Source: Burkholderiaceae bacterium (GTDB lineage: Bacteria; Pseudomonadota; Gammaproteobacteria; Burkholderiales; Burkholderiaceae). From it: a stretch of 26,120 nt of DNA. Positions 15,681-23,180 of this stretch are shown piece by piece. Each line of letters opens with the position of its first letter. The first letter of the stretch is position 1. Where the stretch lies: positions 1-26,120 of the forward strand of contig CANBYN010000002.1 in NCBI GenBank assembly GCA_947373615.1, read 5' to 3'. A program made the position numbers and the translations under genes. The notes under the pieces were generated by a model that was not told the origin of the DNA, searched no databases, and saw only the letters and a program-made list of their open reading frames with translations.

Positions 15681-15686
15681 TATAAT
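15681..15686 (+). promoter_or_regulatory. Putative -10 box (TATAAT) of rplY
   Basis: A consensus TATAAT in the 135-base gap between prs and rplY, 56 bases before the rplY ATG, so this gene would have a normal leader with a Shine-Dalgarno (AGGAAAT, 15731-15737). The -35 position at 16-18 base spacing is poor (around CGCAAA). It is the only strong -10 in the gap. Confidence 0.45.
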
Positions 15687-15742
15687 CGAAGGCTTTTCTG
15701 TTTGGTCGCGAACGGAAATTAACCTTAACTAGGAAATTCAAT

Positions 15743-16384
15743 ATGAAAGTAGTAGCCTTTGAAAGAAGCGTACAGGGAACGGGTGCGAGCCGCCGTCTGC
15801 GCAATTCCGGAAAAACTCCGGGAATCGTTTACGGTAGCAAAGATCCAGCTTTGGTCATCGAGTTAGATCACAATGCTCTGTTTCATGCTCTCCGCAAGGA
15901 AGCATTCCACTCATCCATTTTAGATTTGGAAATCGGTGGCAATACACAAAAAGTATTGTTGCGCGATTATCAAATGCATCCGTTTAAGCCATTGGTATTG
16001 CACATTGACTTCCAACGCGTATCCGCATCTGAAAAAGTTCACATGCGCGTTCCATTGCACTTCACCAATGCTGACACTTCAGCTGCAGTGAAATTACAGG
16101 GTGCCGTTATTAGCCACATCGTTACTGAACTCGAAGTTTCTTGCTTACCAGCAGACTTGCCAGAGTTCCTTGAAGTGAGCTTAGCCAATATTGAAGTTGG
16201 CCACGGCATTCATGCTAAAGACATCACATTGCCAAAAGGGGTTACTTTGGTTTTACATGTTGAGCAAGAAAACCCAGTATTGGCTAATGCACGTATTCCA
16301 GCAGTTAAATCTGCCGATACCGAAGCAGTTCCTGCAGCTTCAGCTGCGGCTCCTGCAGTTGAAGCACCAAAGGATAAGGCTTAA
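15743..16384 (+). CDS. rplY: Large ribosomal subunit protein bL25, CTC (long) form
   Basis: 5S rRNA-binding protein of the large subunit. The 213-residue protein is the two-domain CTC type: an N-terminal L25 beta-barrel (residues 1-95; RRLRNSGKTPGIVYGSKDPA and LLRDYQMHPFKPLVLHIDFQRV) and a C-terminal TL5-like domain (about 100-190; VRVPLHFTN-like segment, VSCLPADLPEFLEVSLANIEVG and HAKDITLPKG). A low-complexity Ala/Pro/Glu tail (about 192-213) follows, common in beta versions. It has its own probable promoter and a ribosome binding site (AGGAAAT). A strong intrinsic terminator follows 26 bases after the stop, separating it from pth. Confidence 0.97.
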   Translation: MKVVAFERSVQGTGASRRLRNSGKTPGIVYGSKDPALVIELDHNALFHALRKEAFHSSILDLEIGGNTQKVLLRDYQMHPFKPLVLHIDFQRVSASEKVHMRVPLHFTNADTSAAVKLQGAVISHIVTELEVSCLPADLPEFLEVSLANIEVGHGIHAKDITLPKGVTLVLHVEQENPVLANARIPAVKSADTEAVPAASAAAPAVEAPKDKA

Positions 16385-16410
16385 TTCAATCAAGTTATTA
16401 GCTTTACGAA

Positions 16411-16439
16411 AGAAGCCCGCGCAAGCGGGCTTCTTTTTT
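16411..16439 (+). terminator. Rho-independent terminator after rplY
   Basis: A perfect 10-base-pair stem, AGAAGCCCGC with GCGGGCTTCT, closed by a GCAA (GNRA-type) tetraloop and followed by a run of T to 16439. This is the clearest intrinsic terminator in the window. It ends the prs/rplY transcription unit and isolates pth, which must then have its own promoter. Confidence 0.95.
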
Positions 16440-16445
16440 GCTTTT

Positions 16446-16474
16446 TTGTAGAAAAGTCCTTACATCATTAAACT
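16446..16474 (+). promoter_or_regulatory. Putative pth promoter, leaderless spacing
   Basis: TTGTAG (16446-16451) and TAAACT (16469-16474) are 17 bases apart and lie just after the rplY terminator. The -10 ends six bases before the pth ATG at 16481, and no Shine-Dalgarno is present. Both hexamers are imperfect matches (three and four of six). Confidence 0.35.
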
Positions 16475-16480
16475 CCCATC

Positions 16481-17071
16481 ATGACTAAATTAATTGTTGG
16501 CCTAGGCAATCCTGGAGATGACCATGAAGAAGATCGGCACAATGCTGGGTTTTGGTTTGTTGACGCCCTAGCAAAACAATTAGGCACTCATTTTGAAAGT
16601 GAAAAACGTTTTTATGGAAAAGTGGCGAAAGGCAAATGGGAAGGCGAAGATTTATTCTTACTAAAGCCTACTACCTTTATGAATCTCAGCGGTCAGGCCG
16701 TTAGCGCTCTTTGCCGATTTTATAAAATTGCCCCTGTAGATATTTTGGTTGTGCAAGATGAATTAGATCTCAAGCCCGGAACTGCTCGCCTTAAATTAGG
16801 TGGTGGCACTGGCGGGCATAACGGCTTAAAAAATATTCAAGCACATTTTGGAACCCCTGATTATTGGCGCTTGCGCTTAGGTATAGGGCACCCAAGAGAT
16901 TTAGCAGGCGATGGTCGCCCAATGGATGTTGCAGATTATGTATTGCGCAGGCCACAATTAGCAGAGCAAAAACTCATTGATGTCAGCATAGGAAATGGTC
17001 TGAAAGTTTTGCCGCTCTTTTTTAAGGGTGATACTCAAAGCGCCATGTTGGAGTTGCACTCCAAAGGCTAA
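16481..17071 (+). CDS. pth: Peptidyl-tRNA hydrolase
   Basis: Recycles tRNA from peptidyl-tRNAs dropped by stalled ribosomes. In 196 residues the family motifs are plain: KLIVGLGNPGDDHEEDRHNAGFWFVD at the start (catalytic His in RHNAGF near residue 21), KPTTFMNLSGQAV near 62 with the substrate-clamping Asn, VVQDELDLKPGTARLKLGGG near 90 with the Asp that polarises the histidine, and GHNGLKNIQAHFGT near 111. It follows rplY as in most proteobacteria but across a terminator. Its TAA shares bases with the TAG of the convergent ferredoxin gene (17068-17071). Confidence 0.97.
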   Translation: MTKLIVGLGNPGDDHEEDRHNAGFWFVDALAKQLGTHFESEKRFYGKVAKGKWEGEDLFLLKPTTFMNLSGQAVSALCRFYKIAPVDILVVQDELDLKPGTARLKLGGGTGGHNGLKNIQAHFGTPDYWRLRLGIGHPRDLAGDGRPMDVADYVLRRPQLAEQKLIDVSIGNGLKVLPLFFKGDTQSAMLELHSKG

Positions 17072-17334
17072 GCTATATTTTGCTTTTTACTAGCGGTTAA
17101 TAAGCGGTACTTTGCCATTAATTGGTCTTGAGACTCAGTAACGTCTGGGTTAAACGGGATGCAATCTACCGGACAAACCTGACGACATTGGGGCGCATCA
17201 TAGTGACCGACGCATTCAGTGCATTTATCAGGATCGATTTCATAAATCTCAAGTCCCATATAGATAGCATCATTAGGACATTCTGGTTCGCATACATCAC
17301 AATTAATGCATTCATCTGTAATCATTAAGGCCAT
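17068..17334 (-). CDS. 2[4Fe-4S] ferredoxin, YfhL / Allochromatium type
   Basis: Small electron carrier of 88 residues. The first cluster is ligated by C9, C12, C15 plus one cysteine of the second motif, and the second motif has C38, C41, C50 and C54, with C19 and C58 nearby. The eight-residue loop between C41 and C50 and the ~30-residue C-terminal extension mark the Allochromatium vinosum (Alvin)/YfhL subgroup of low-potential ferredoxins. The redox partner is unknown. The order rsmD-coaD-ferredoxin is common in betaproteobacteria, so it is probably expressed with coaD, 12 bases upstream in its own direction. A weak ribosome binding site (AAGG) precedes the ATG. Confidence 0.95.
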   Translation of the reverse strand: MALMITDECINCDVCEPECPNDAIYMGLEIYEIDPDKCTECVGHYDAPQCRQVCPVDCIPFNPDVTESQDQLMAKYRLLTASKKQNIA

Positions 17335-17346
17335 TGCTTGCTAACC

Positions 17347-17844
17347 TTACTCTTTATTCTGAGTGCCTGAAGCAATTTTTTTTACCAACCATTTCTCAAC
17401 CGACGGAAAAACAAATTTACTAACATCACCACCCATAGAAGCAATCTCACGCACAAAAGTTCCAGATATAAATTGATATTGATCTGATGGGGTCAAGAAC
17501 AAGGTTTCAACATCAGGCAAGAGATAACGATTCATGCCGGCCATCTGGAACTCATATTCAAAATCAGATACGGCGCGCAAACCGCGCACAATCACGCGAG
17601 CATTGTGCTCTCGTGCAAAATCTTTTAATAAGCCAGAAAAACCAACAACCTTAACGTTGTGATAGTGACCCAGCACTTCTTTAGCAATATCAATGCGCTC
17701 GTTTAAGGCAAAAAATGGGCGCTTGCTGCGACTATCGGCAACACCCACAATAAGCTCTGTAAAGATGCTGGATGCGCGACGAACCAAATCCTCGTGACCA
17801 CGAGTAAAGGGATCAAATGTTCCTGGGTAAACAGCGACAGTCAT
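17347..17844 (-). CDS. coaD: Phosphopantetheine adenylyltransferase
   Basis: Adenylates 4'-phosphopantetheine to dephospho-CoA, the penultimate step of coenzyme A synthesis. The 165-residue protein has the nucleotidyltransferase motif GTFDPFTRGHEDLVRRA (TxGH, residues 8-24), SRSKRPFFALNERIDI near residue 39, the VRGLRAVSDFEYEFQMAGMNR substrate segment near 88, and the second signature ISGTFVREIA near 127. The start is set by GGAGAG a few bases ahead of the ATG at 17844. It lies 36 bases downstream of rsmD, a long-conserved pairing. Confidence 0.97.
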   Translation of the reverse strand: MTVAVYPGTFDPFTRGHEDLVRRASSIFTELIVGVADSRSKRPFFALNERIDIAKEVLGHYHNVKVVGFSGLLKDFAREHNARVIVRGLRAVSDFEYEFQMAGMNRYLLPDVETLFLTPSDQYQFISGTFVREIASMGGDVSKFVFPSVEKWLVKKIASGTQNKE

Positions 17845-17880
17845 AACTCTCCTAAGGCTTTATCAACTACAGGCAAGAGT

Positions 17881-18540
17881 TTAGCCCCTTCCACTCCTAA
17901 ATAGACAAGCTTTTACCTGACCAGCCTCTAAGTATTTTCCACAATGCCAGTCTGGCAAGAGGGTCTCAAACTCCTCACGAGCACGGCTAGCAGGAAATTC
18001 CACATAGATGCCCCCTCCTGCCGAGTCATCACAAACCCTGCCAGCCTCAATTACAGCTCGATTTAAGAGCCCCGTCTCCTGAAAAGGAGGGTCAATAAAT
18101 ATCAGATTTTTAGAACGATCTGCCTGCTGTTTCAGATACTCGACACTATCTTGATGCAATATTTCTACAATGCCTGCCGCTGGGGAGGACTGCAAGAGTG
18201 CCAAGTTTGCTTTTAAATTGGCATAAGCTTTTTTATCTTTTTCCAATATCACCACAAAATCAGCACCTCGAGAGGCTGCCTCAAAACCCAAAGCACCAGT
18301 TCCCGCAAAAAGATCAAGGCAGTGCAGACCTGTTAAATCTTGTCCAAGCCAATTAAACAAAGTTTCTCGAATACGATCTGTAGTGGGGCGCAATCCTGGC
18401 AAATCTAAAACCGTCAACAATCGACTGCGCCAATTCCCACCAATGATGCGCACTCTTTTCGGAGACTCAGCCTTTAGAGTCTTAGTAGTCTTATTTATTT
18501 TTTGCCCCCAGCACAACAATTTGCATACGATCCATCGCAA
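17881..18540 (-). CDS. rsmD: 16S rRNA (guanine(966)-N(2))-methyltransferase
   Basis: Methylates G966 of 16S rRNA using S-adenosylmethionine. Recognised by RIIGGNWRSRLL near the start, RPTTDRIRETLFNWLG, the SAM-binding loop CLDLFAGTGALGFEAASRGA and the catalytic FIDPPFQ (family (D/N)PP(F/Y)). The family usually begins 5-15 residues before RIIGG. In this frame the only canonical starts are TTG at 18540, 18519 and 18516, all inside the end of the upstream peptidase gene, and GTG at 18453, one codon before RIIGG. I give the longest frame, but the true start is unresolved. A GGGGG Shine-Dalgarno-like run (18509-18505) is correctly spaced only for an ATA codon at 18498. Confidence 0.9.
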   Translation of the reverse strand: MRWIVCKLLCWGQKINKTTKTLKAESPKRVRIIGGNWRSRLLTVLDLPGLRPTTDRIRETLFNWLGQDLTGLHCLDLFAGTGALGFEAASRGADFVVILEKDKKAYANLKANLALLQSSPAAGIVEILHQDSVEYLKQQADRSKNLIFIDPPFQETGLLNRAVIEAGRVCDDSAGGGIYVEFPASRAREEFETLLPDWHCGKYLEAGQVKACLFRSGRG

Positions 18541-19828
18541 GATATTTTTGGAATGCGGCAGTTACTTGTTCCAAAGTAACTGCTTCAACCTGTTTAGTCC
18601 AATTTTCCATTGTGTCTAGCGGTAAGTCGTTCCAAGCAATAGATGAAACGTTATCCAGCAACTTTCGGTTGTTATCAATCCGCAGGGGATAGCCATTGAT
18701 TAGGTTTGCTTTAGCGGCAGCAAGTTCAGATTTCGAAGGCCCATCAGCAATAAATTTAGCAATCGTTGAGCTCATAAGGTCTAGCGCCAAGATGGCCTGA
18801 TCATTCTTGGTCTGTAGGCCAGCCTGAAAAATGCCCGTATCTTTACCTGGAGCAAAGTAACTAAAGACGCTATATGCTAAGCCACGCTTTTCACGTACTT
18901 CAGACATGAGTCGAGATACAAAGCCCCCGCCACCTAATACATAGTTACCAACCATTAAGGGAAAATAATCTGGATTATTGCGAGTCACTGCTGTCATGCC
19001 CATGGCAATGTGGGCTTGTTGTGAATCAAAGGGGATTTGAATCTCACGTTGCATCAAAGGCTCCACAAGTGAGCGCGTTAAGTCAGGGAGCTTAGCGATA
19101 GGTGGGCCCGATTGAGGAATCTGCTTCAATATGACTTGCACAATCTCATTCGCTTGCGTGCGATCAACATCACCCACAATGCTTATGATTATCCGATCAC
19201 CGCAATAAAACTGTTTATGAAATTTCACTAAATCAGAAACACCTACTGCAGTTACTGACTTTACTGTTGGAGAATTCGCCAAAGGGTAACTTCCATACAC
19301 CGATTTTTTAAAGCGTCTTTCAAGAACAAATTCTGGCTTAGTTTCTGCTTCAAGCAAATTCGTAATTGTCCTTTGCTTTTCACGTTCCACTATTTTTGCG
19401 TCATAAGTAGGCGCACCTAGCATGATTGCGGCTAGTTGAACCGCCCTATCCCGAAGATCTTTTCTACTAAGGCTTCGAATCCGTAAAATCGCACGCTCTC
19501 CACCGACTGATAAGCCAATATTGGCGCCTAAATCAGCAATTTCGTCAGCAATTTGAGCCTCATTTAAAACCCCTTTATCACCGCGTGCGCCATAATTCAT
19601 GAGGGTTGCAGCCATATCTGCTAGTCCACTCTTGCCAGTAGGATCATAGCGATCACCGGCGTCAATACTGACTTCAATGTCAACCATCGGCAAAGCCTTC
19701 GTTTGCACTAGAAATGCTTTGGCTCCTTTATAAGAGTCCAATTTCTCAATGGGCAGAATCGCAAATGCGTGATTAAAGATGCCGAAGGTTAACAAACCAG
19801 CTAAGATGGTCTTTTGAAGGAGATTCAT
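18491..19828 (-). CDS. M16 peptidase-like protein, zinc-less partner subunit
   Basis: Secreted or periplasmic member of the M16 (pitrilysin/mitochondrial processing peptidase) family, 445 residues, with a signal peptide ending about FNHAFA (residue 23). The usual HxxEH zinc site is replaced: the aligned position reads GLADMAATLMNYG, so this copy should be inactive alone. It keeps the C-terminal REKRGLAYSVFSYF segment with the Arg/Tyr pair that in heterodimeric M16 enzymes completes the partner's active site. Its start overlaps the stop of the zinc-bearing gene as TAATG, so the two are surely translated together and probably form a heterodimer. The substrate is not known. Confidence 0.9.
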   Translation of the reverse strand: MNLLQKTILAGLLTFGIFNHAFAILPIEKLDSYKGAKAFLVQTKALPMVDIEVSIDAGDRYDPTGKSGLADMAATLMNYGARGDKGVLNEAQIADEIADLGANIGLSVGGERAILRIRSLSRKDLRDRAVQLAAIMLGAPTYDAKIVEREKQRTITNLLEAETKPEFVLERRFKKSVYGSYPLANSPTVKSVTAVGVSDLVKFHKQFYCGDRIIISIVGDVDRTQANEIVQVILKQIPQSGPPIAKLPDLTRSLVEPLMQREIQIPFDSQQAHIAMGMTAVTRNNPDYFPLMVGNYVLGGGGFVSRLMSEVREKRGLAYSVFSYFAPGKDTGIFQAGLQTKNDQAILALDLMSSTIAKFIADGPSKSELAAAKANLINGYPLRIDNNRKLLDNVSSIAWNDLPLDTMENWTKQVEAVTLEQVTAAFQKYLAMDRMQIVVLGAKNK

Positions 19829-21195
19829 TATTTTGTCTCCTTACTTACCGCTGATGTGCGAGCTTGTGGATCCAATACAGCAATCGTTAAGCCTTCATCG
19901 ACGAGATATTTTTTAGCAACTGCTTGTACTTGCTCCGGCGTAACGGTTTGCATTTTCTCCAACATATAGTCAATGTCCTTCCAAGAAAAACCGGACATCT
20001 CCGTGCTGCCAATTTCCATTGCTTGGCCAAAAATAGAGTCCCGCTTATAAATTTGCTCGGATAGGATACGCACCTTAATACGTTTAAGCTCAGATTCCAA
20101 GATCCCTTTTTGCTTTAACTCATCCAGCGCCTTGCGAATACTGGCTTGGGCTTGAGCTACTGTTTTTCCTTTTGCCGTCGTAGTATTGACAAGGAACAAT
20201 TCGGGTCCGCGCGAGACCATGTCGTAACTCACGCCAACATCATTGGCTACCTTCTCTTGCTTTACCAGAGCCCGATTGAGACGGGCATTGTCATAGCCAT
20301 CTAAAACAGCAGTTAAGAGCTCTAGGGCATAAGGCTCAATGTCATCTAACTTGCCTGGTTCTAGTCGAGGAACCTTCCAGGCCATTGCCAGCTGAGCACT
20401 ATCTGCAGGCGCTTTCACTTGAGTCTGTTTAATTCCTTTTTGCGGCGGTTCAATTTGTGGTTTACGTATTGGCAATTCATGAGCGGCAATCACGCCGTAA
20501 TATTTTTCTACCAGTTGTAAAGTTTTTTGGGGCTCAACATCTCCGCTAATCACGACAGTCGCATTATTGGGGGCATACCAACTACGATACCAATCACGCG
20601 CATCAGATGCTTTCATATTTTGTAAATCATTCATCCAACCAATTACCGGATGTCGATAAGGAGAACTCATATAGGCCGTTGCCATGAGCGATTCATTCAA
20701 GAGACTGCTGGGGTTGTCTTCCGTTCGCAGGCGACGTTCCTCCATCACCACTTGGATTTCTTTTAAAAACTCTGCATCATCAAAGTTGAGATTAGACATG
20801 CGATCTGCCTCAAGCTTGATTACCTCATCTAGTTTTGATTGCTCTACCTGCTGAAAGTATGCGGTGTAATCGCGTGATGTAAAAGCATTATCACGACCTC
20901 CTACTGCAGCAACTAAACGAGAGAACTCTCCAGCCTTGACATTATCGGTTCCCTTAAACATCATGTGTTCTAAAACATGGGCAACACCAGTGCGGCCATT
21001 CATTTCATCCATGGAGCCGGCGCGGTACCAAACCATATGCGCTACAGTTGGCGCGCGATGGTCTTCTCGCACAATCAATTTGAGACCATTACTCAATTTG
21101 AATTCACGAGTGTTAGCTAAATCCGTGCTGACAGCCCAAGATAATTGGGTAAACAGCAAGAATAAGAAGGAAATTCGGAGTAAATTGGAGCGCAT
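19828..21195 (-). CDS. M16 family zinc metallopeptidase, catalytic subunit
   Basis: The active partner of the M16 pair, 455 residues. The signal peptide ends near LSWA (residue 21). The zinc motif is HVLEH (His73, Glu76, His77) in GRTGVAHVLEHMMFKGT, with the third ligand a glutamate of VVMEERR near residue 152, at the expected ~75-residue distance. AFTSRDYTAYF and YRHPVIGWMNDL are other conserved family stretches. It is placed upstream of, and overlapping, the inactive copy, and both lie before rsmD and divergent from ftsY, the standard Burkholderiales arrangement. By homology it would degrade peptides in the periplasm; specific substrates cannot be read from sequence. No strong ribosome binding site is seen before ATG 21195. 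Confidence 0.93.
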   Translation of the reverse strand: MRSNLLRISFLFLLFTQLSWAVSTDLANTREFKLSNGLKLIVREDHRAPTVAHMVWYRAGSMDEMNGRTGVAHVLEHMMFKGTDNVKAGEFSRLVAAVGGRDNAFTSRDYTAYFQQVEQSKLDEVIKLEADRMSNLNFDDAEFLKEIQVVMEERRLRTEDNPSSLLNESLMATAYMSSPYRHPVIGWMNDLQNMKASDARDWYRSWYAPNNATVVISGDVEPQKTLQLVEKYYGVIAAHELPIRKPQIEPPQKGIKQTQVKAPADSAQLAMAWKVPRLEPGKLDDIEPYALELLTAVLDGYDNARLNRALVKQEKVANDVGVSYDMVSRGPELFLVNTTTAKGKTVAQAQASIRKALDELKQKGILESELKRIKVRILSEQIYKRDSIFGQAMEIGSTEMSGFSWKDIDYMLEKMQTVTPEQVQAVAKKYLVDEGLTIAVLDPQARTSAVSKETK

Positions 21196-21258
21196 CTGCT
21201 AAATCACCATATCCCAAGAATTAAATTGATAAGATGCAAGGTTTAAATTGTATCGATT

Positions 21259-22149
21259 ATGTTCGGCTTACGTAAAACCCTAGGATCTCTTTTTAAATCA
21301 AGCAAGATTGATGAATCTTGGTTTGATTCTTTAGAAGACTCACTCATTCAGAGTGATGTGGGATTGCCAACGACCGAACAGTTGATTGGAAAGCTACGTA
21401 AGGCTGCAAAATCAGAAAAGGCTGCAAGTCCTGAAGAACTGCAAGCGCTACTCATTCAAGAAGTTGCCTCCCTACTAACCACTCTGGAGGCGTCCCCAAA
21501 CCCACTATTTACCGAGCAAAAACCAAATACTCCTGAGGTTTGGTTGGTGGTTGGGGTGAATGGCGCAGGTAAGACCACCACGATTGGCAAGCTGTGCAGA
21601 CTATTCCAGTCTCAAGGTAAATCGGTTCTATTAGCCGCTGGCGATACATTCAGAGCTGCAGCACGCAACCAATTGCAGGAATGGGGTGGACGCAATAAAG
21701 TTGACGTCATCACTCAAGAGGGTGGGGATGCGGCAGCTGTAGCTCATGATGCTATATATGCAGCAATTTCTCGTAAGAGCGACATTCTGATCATTGATAC
21801 CGCAGGTCGTCTTGCTACCCAAGATCATTTAATGGAAGAACTTAAGAAGGTAAAGCGCGTCATTGGTAAAGCACTTCCTGGAGCACCTCACCACACATTA
21901 TTGATTTTAGATGGGAATACTGGTCAAAACGGTTTGAGTCAAGTAAAGGCCTTTCATGCCGCCTTAGGCTTAACTGGACTTATAGTTACCAAGTTGGATG
22001 GGACCGCTAAGGGTGGTGTTATTTGCGCCTTGGCTCATACGCTTCAGAATGGTCCAATACCTACTGTTTTAGCCCTTGGAAAAGGTGAAGGTATTGAGGA
22101 TTTAGCTCCCTTCACCGCCACTCAGTATTCCTCTGAATTATTTAATTAA
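21259..22149 (+). CDS. ftsY: Signal recognition particle receptor FtsY, NG-only short form
   Basis: GTPase that docks SRP-ribosome complexes at the inner membrane for cotranslational insertion. The 296 residues cover the N domain (helical, 1-90) and G domain: G1 GVNGAGKTTTIGKL (about residues 99-112), DTFRAAARNQLQ (G2), DTAGR (G3), TKLDGTAKGG (G4) and the closing GKGEGIEDLAPF. The acidic A domain present in E. coli FtsY is absent. An in-frame stop (TAA at 21244-21246) only 12 bases upstream of the ATG shows that the short N-terminus is real. MFGLRKTLGSLFK could itself be the amphipathic membrane-targeting helix. It is divergent from the M16 genes, with rpoH downstream. Confidence 0.97.
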   Translation: MFGLRKTLGSLFKSSKIDESWFDSLEDSLIQSDVGLPTTEQLIGKLRKAAKSEKAASPEELQALLIQEVASLLTTLEASPNPLFTEQKPNTPEVWLVVGVNGAGKTTTIGKLCRLFQSQGKSVLLAAGDTFRAAARNQLQEWGGRNKVDVITQEGGDAAAVAHDAIYAAISRKSDILIIDTAGRLATQDHLMEELKKVKRVIGKALPGAPHHTLLILDGNTGQNGLSQVKAFHAALGLTGLIVTKLDGTAKGGVICALAHTLQNGPIPTVLALGKGEGIEDLAPFTATQYSSELFN

Positions 22150-22178
22150 ATCAGGTACTTATAGATTTTAAAAAGTCA

Positions 22179-22205
22179 TTAGCACTCTCTTGACAGGAGT
22201 GCTAA
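22179..22205 (+). promoter_or_regulatory. CIRCE operator (HrcA binding site) upstream of rpoH
   Basis: A perfect inverted repeat TTAGCACTC-N9-GAGTGCTAA: both nine-base arms are exact reverse complements and match the CIRCE consensus at every position, with the canonical nine-base spacer. CIRCE is bound by the heat-shock repressor HrcA, usually ahead of groESL or dnaK. Here it lies 37 bases before the rpoH ATG with no other gene between. The likely -35 (TTGACA, 22190-22195) is inside the spacer, so HrcA binding would block RNA polymerase directly. Confidence 0.93.
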
Positions 22206-22217
22206 AATAATTATCTA
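22190..22217 (+). promoter_or_regulatory. Putative sigma-70 promoter of rpoH embedded in CIRCE
   Basis: Consensus -35 TTGACA (22190-22195) followed after 16 bases by TATCTA (22212-22217), a weak -10. Start of transcription would be near 22224, giving a leader of about 18 bases without a clear Shine-Dalgarno. The perfect -35 inside the CIRCE spacer supports the assignment; the -10 is the weak part. Confidence 0.55.
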
Positions 22218-22241
22218 TTCACACCTCATATTAATAAAAAA

Positions 22242-23165
22242 ATGGTTCAAAAGAAATTTGACAATCCGAATGTGCAAAGGCTGCCTGTAGCGCACGCTGC
22301 GACAGCGTCTGCATTTCCAATCTTGCCATCCCTTGGGGTTGGCACTCTCGATTCATACATTGCGTACGTTAATCGCGTACCGATGCTTAATGCTGCAGAA
22401 GAGTTACATCTTGCGCAGGAATTTCGTCGCACTGAAAATGTAGAAGCCGCTAAAACATTAGTGCTTTCTCATTTGCGTCTGGTAGTTTCAGTTGCGCGCC
22501 AATATCTTGGCTATGGCATTCCGCATGCTGACTTAATTCAAGAAGGGAATATCGGCTTGATGAAAGCAGTTAAACGGTATGACCCAAACAATGGAGCTCG
22601 CTTAGTTTCTTATGCAATCCATTGGATCAAAGCAGAAATTCATGAGTACATTCTCAAGAATTGGCGCTTAGTGAAGATGGCCACTACTAAAGCTCAGCGT
22701 AAATTATTCTTTAACTTACGAAGCAACAAACCAACTTTGAGCGCCCTAACTCCAAGCGAAATAGACGCTTTGGCTAAGGCCCTCGATGTCAAAGGCTCAG
22801 ACGTTAAAGAAATGGAGATGCGACTTGCCGGCGGTGACATTGCACTGGAAGGCGATGATAGCGATGACGATGCGGCTTATGCGCCAATTCAATGGCTGGC
22901 TGATAATACCCAAGAGCCTACTGCGCGTATAGCCAGCAACGAAGTCGATGCACTACAAGGCCCTAAACTTGATCAAGCCCTCATGGCTTTAGATGAGCGT
23001 AGCCGCAATATTGTGCAATCACGTTGGTTAGCAATGGATGCCGAAGGTAACGGCACTAAGACATTGCATGATTTGGCAGATGAATATGGCATCTCTGCTG
23101 AGCGTGTTCGTCAAATCGAAACTGCCGCCCTTAAGAAGATGCGCGGCCTGCTTCAAGCAGCCTAA
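22242..23165 (+). CDS. rpoH: RNA polymerase heat-shock sigma factor sigma-32
   Basis: Alternative sigma factor directing chaperone and protease genes after heat shock. In 307 residues: sigma region 2 with LSHLRLVVSVARQYLGYGIPHADLIQEGNIGLMKAVKRYDP (the polymerase core-binding stretch), HWIKAEIHEYILKNWRLVKMATTKAQRKLFFNLRS (region 2.4 to the RpoH box, with QRKLFFNLR diagnostic for sigma-32 near residue 152), and region 4 ending LADEYGISAERVRQIETAALKKMR. E. coli sigma-32 is controlled mainly by translation and proteolysis; here a perfect CIRCE element suggests added transcriptional repression by HrcA. The ATG is preceded by A-rich sequence without a Shine-Dalgarno. It converges on the SCO gene. 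Confidence 0.97.
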   Translation: MVQKKFDNPNVQRLPVAHAATASAFPILPSLGVGTLDSYIAYVNRVPMLNAAEELHLAQEFRRTENVEAAKTLVLSHLRLVVSVARQYLGYGIPHADLIQEGNIGLMKAVKRYDPNNGARLVSYAIHWIKAEIHEYILKNWRLVKMATTKAQRKLFFNLRSNKPTLSALTPSEIDALAKALDVKGSDVKEMEMRLAGGDIALEGDDSDDDAAYAPIQWLADNTQEPTARIASNEVDALQGPKLDQALMALDERSRNIVQSRWLAMDAEGNGTKTLHDLADEYGISAERVRQIETAALKKMRGLLQAA

Positions 23166-23180
23166 GCAATCAATCTAAAT

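Noticed and set aside
15608..15742. Possible leader RNA or riboswitch before rplY
   Set aside because: No stable paired structure or known motif was seen; only a -10 box and a ribosome binding site stand out.
15301..15804. 167-codon open frame on the minus strand across the end of prs and start of rplY
   Set aside because: Antisense to two certain genes and the rplY promoter region, no recognisable domain, arginine-rich composition typical of a shadow frame.
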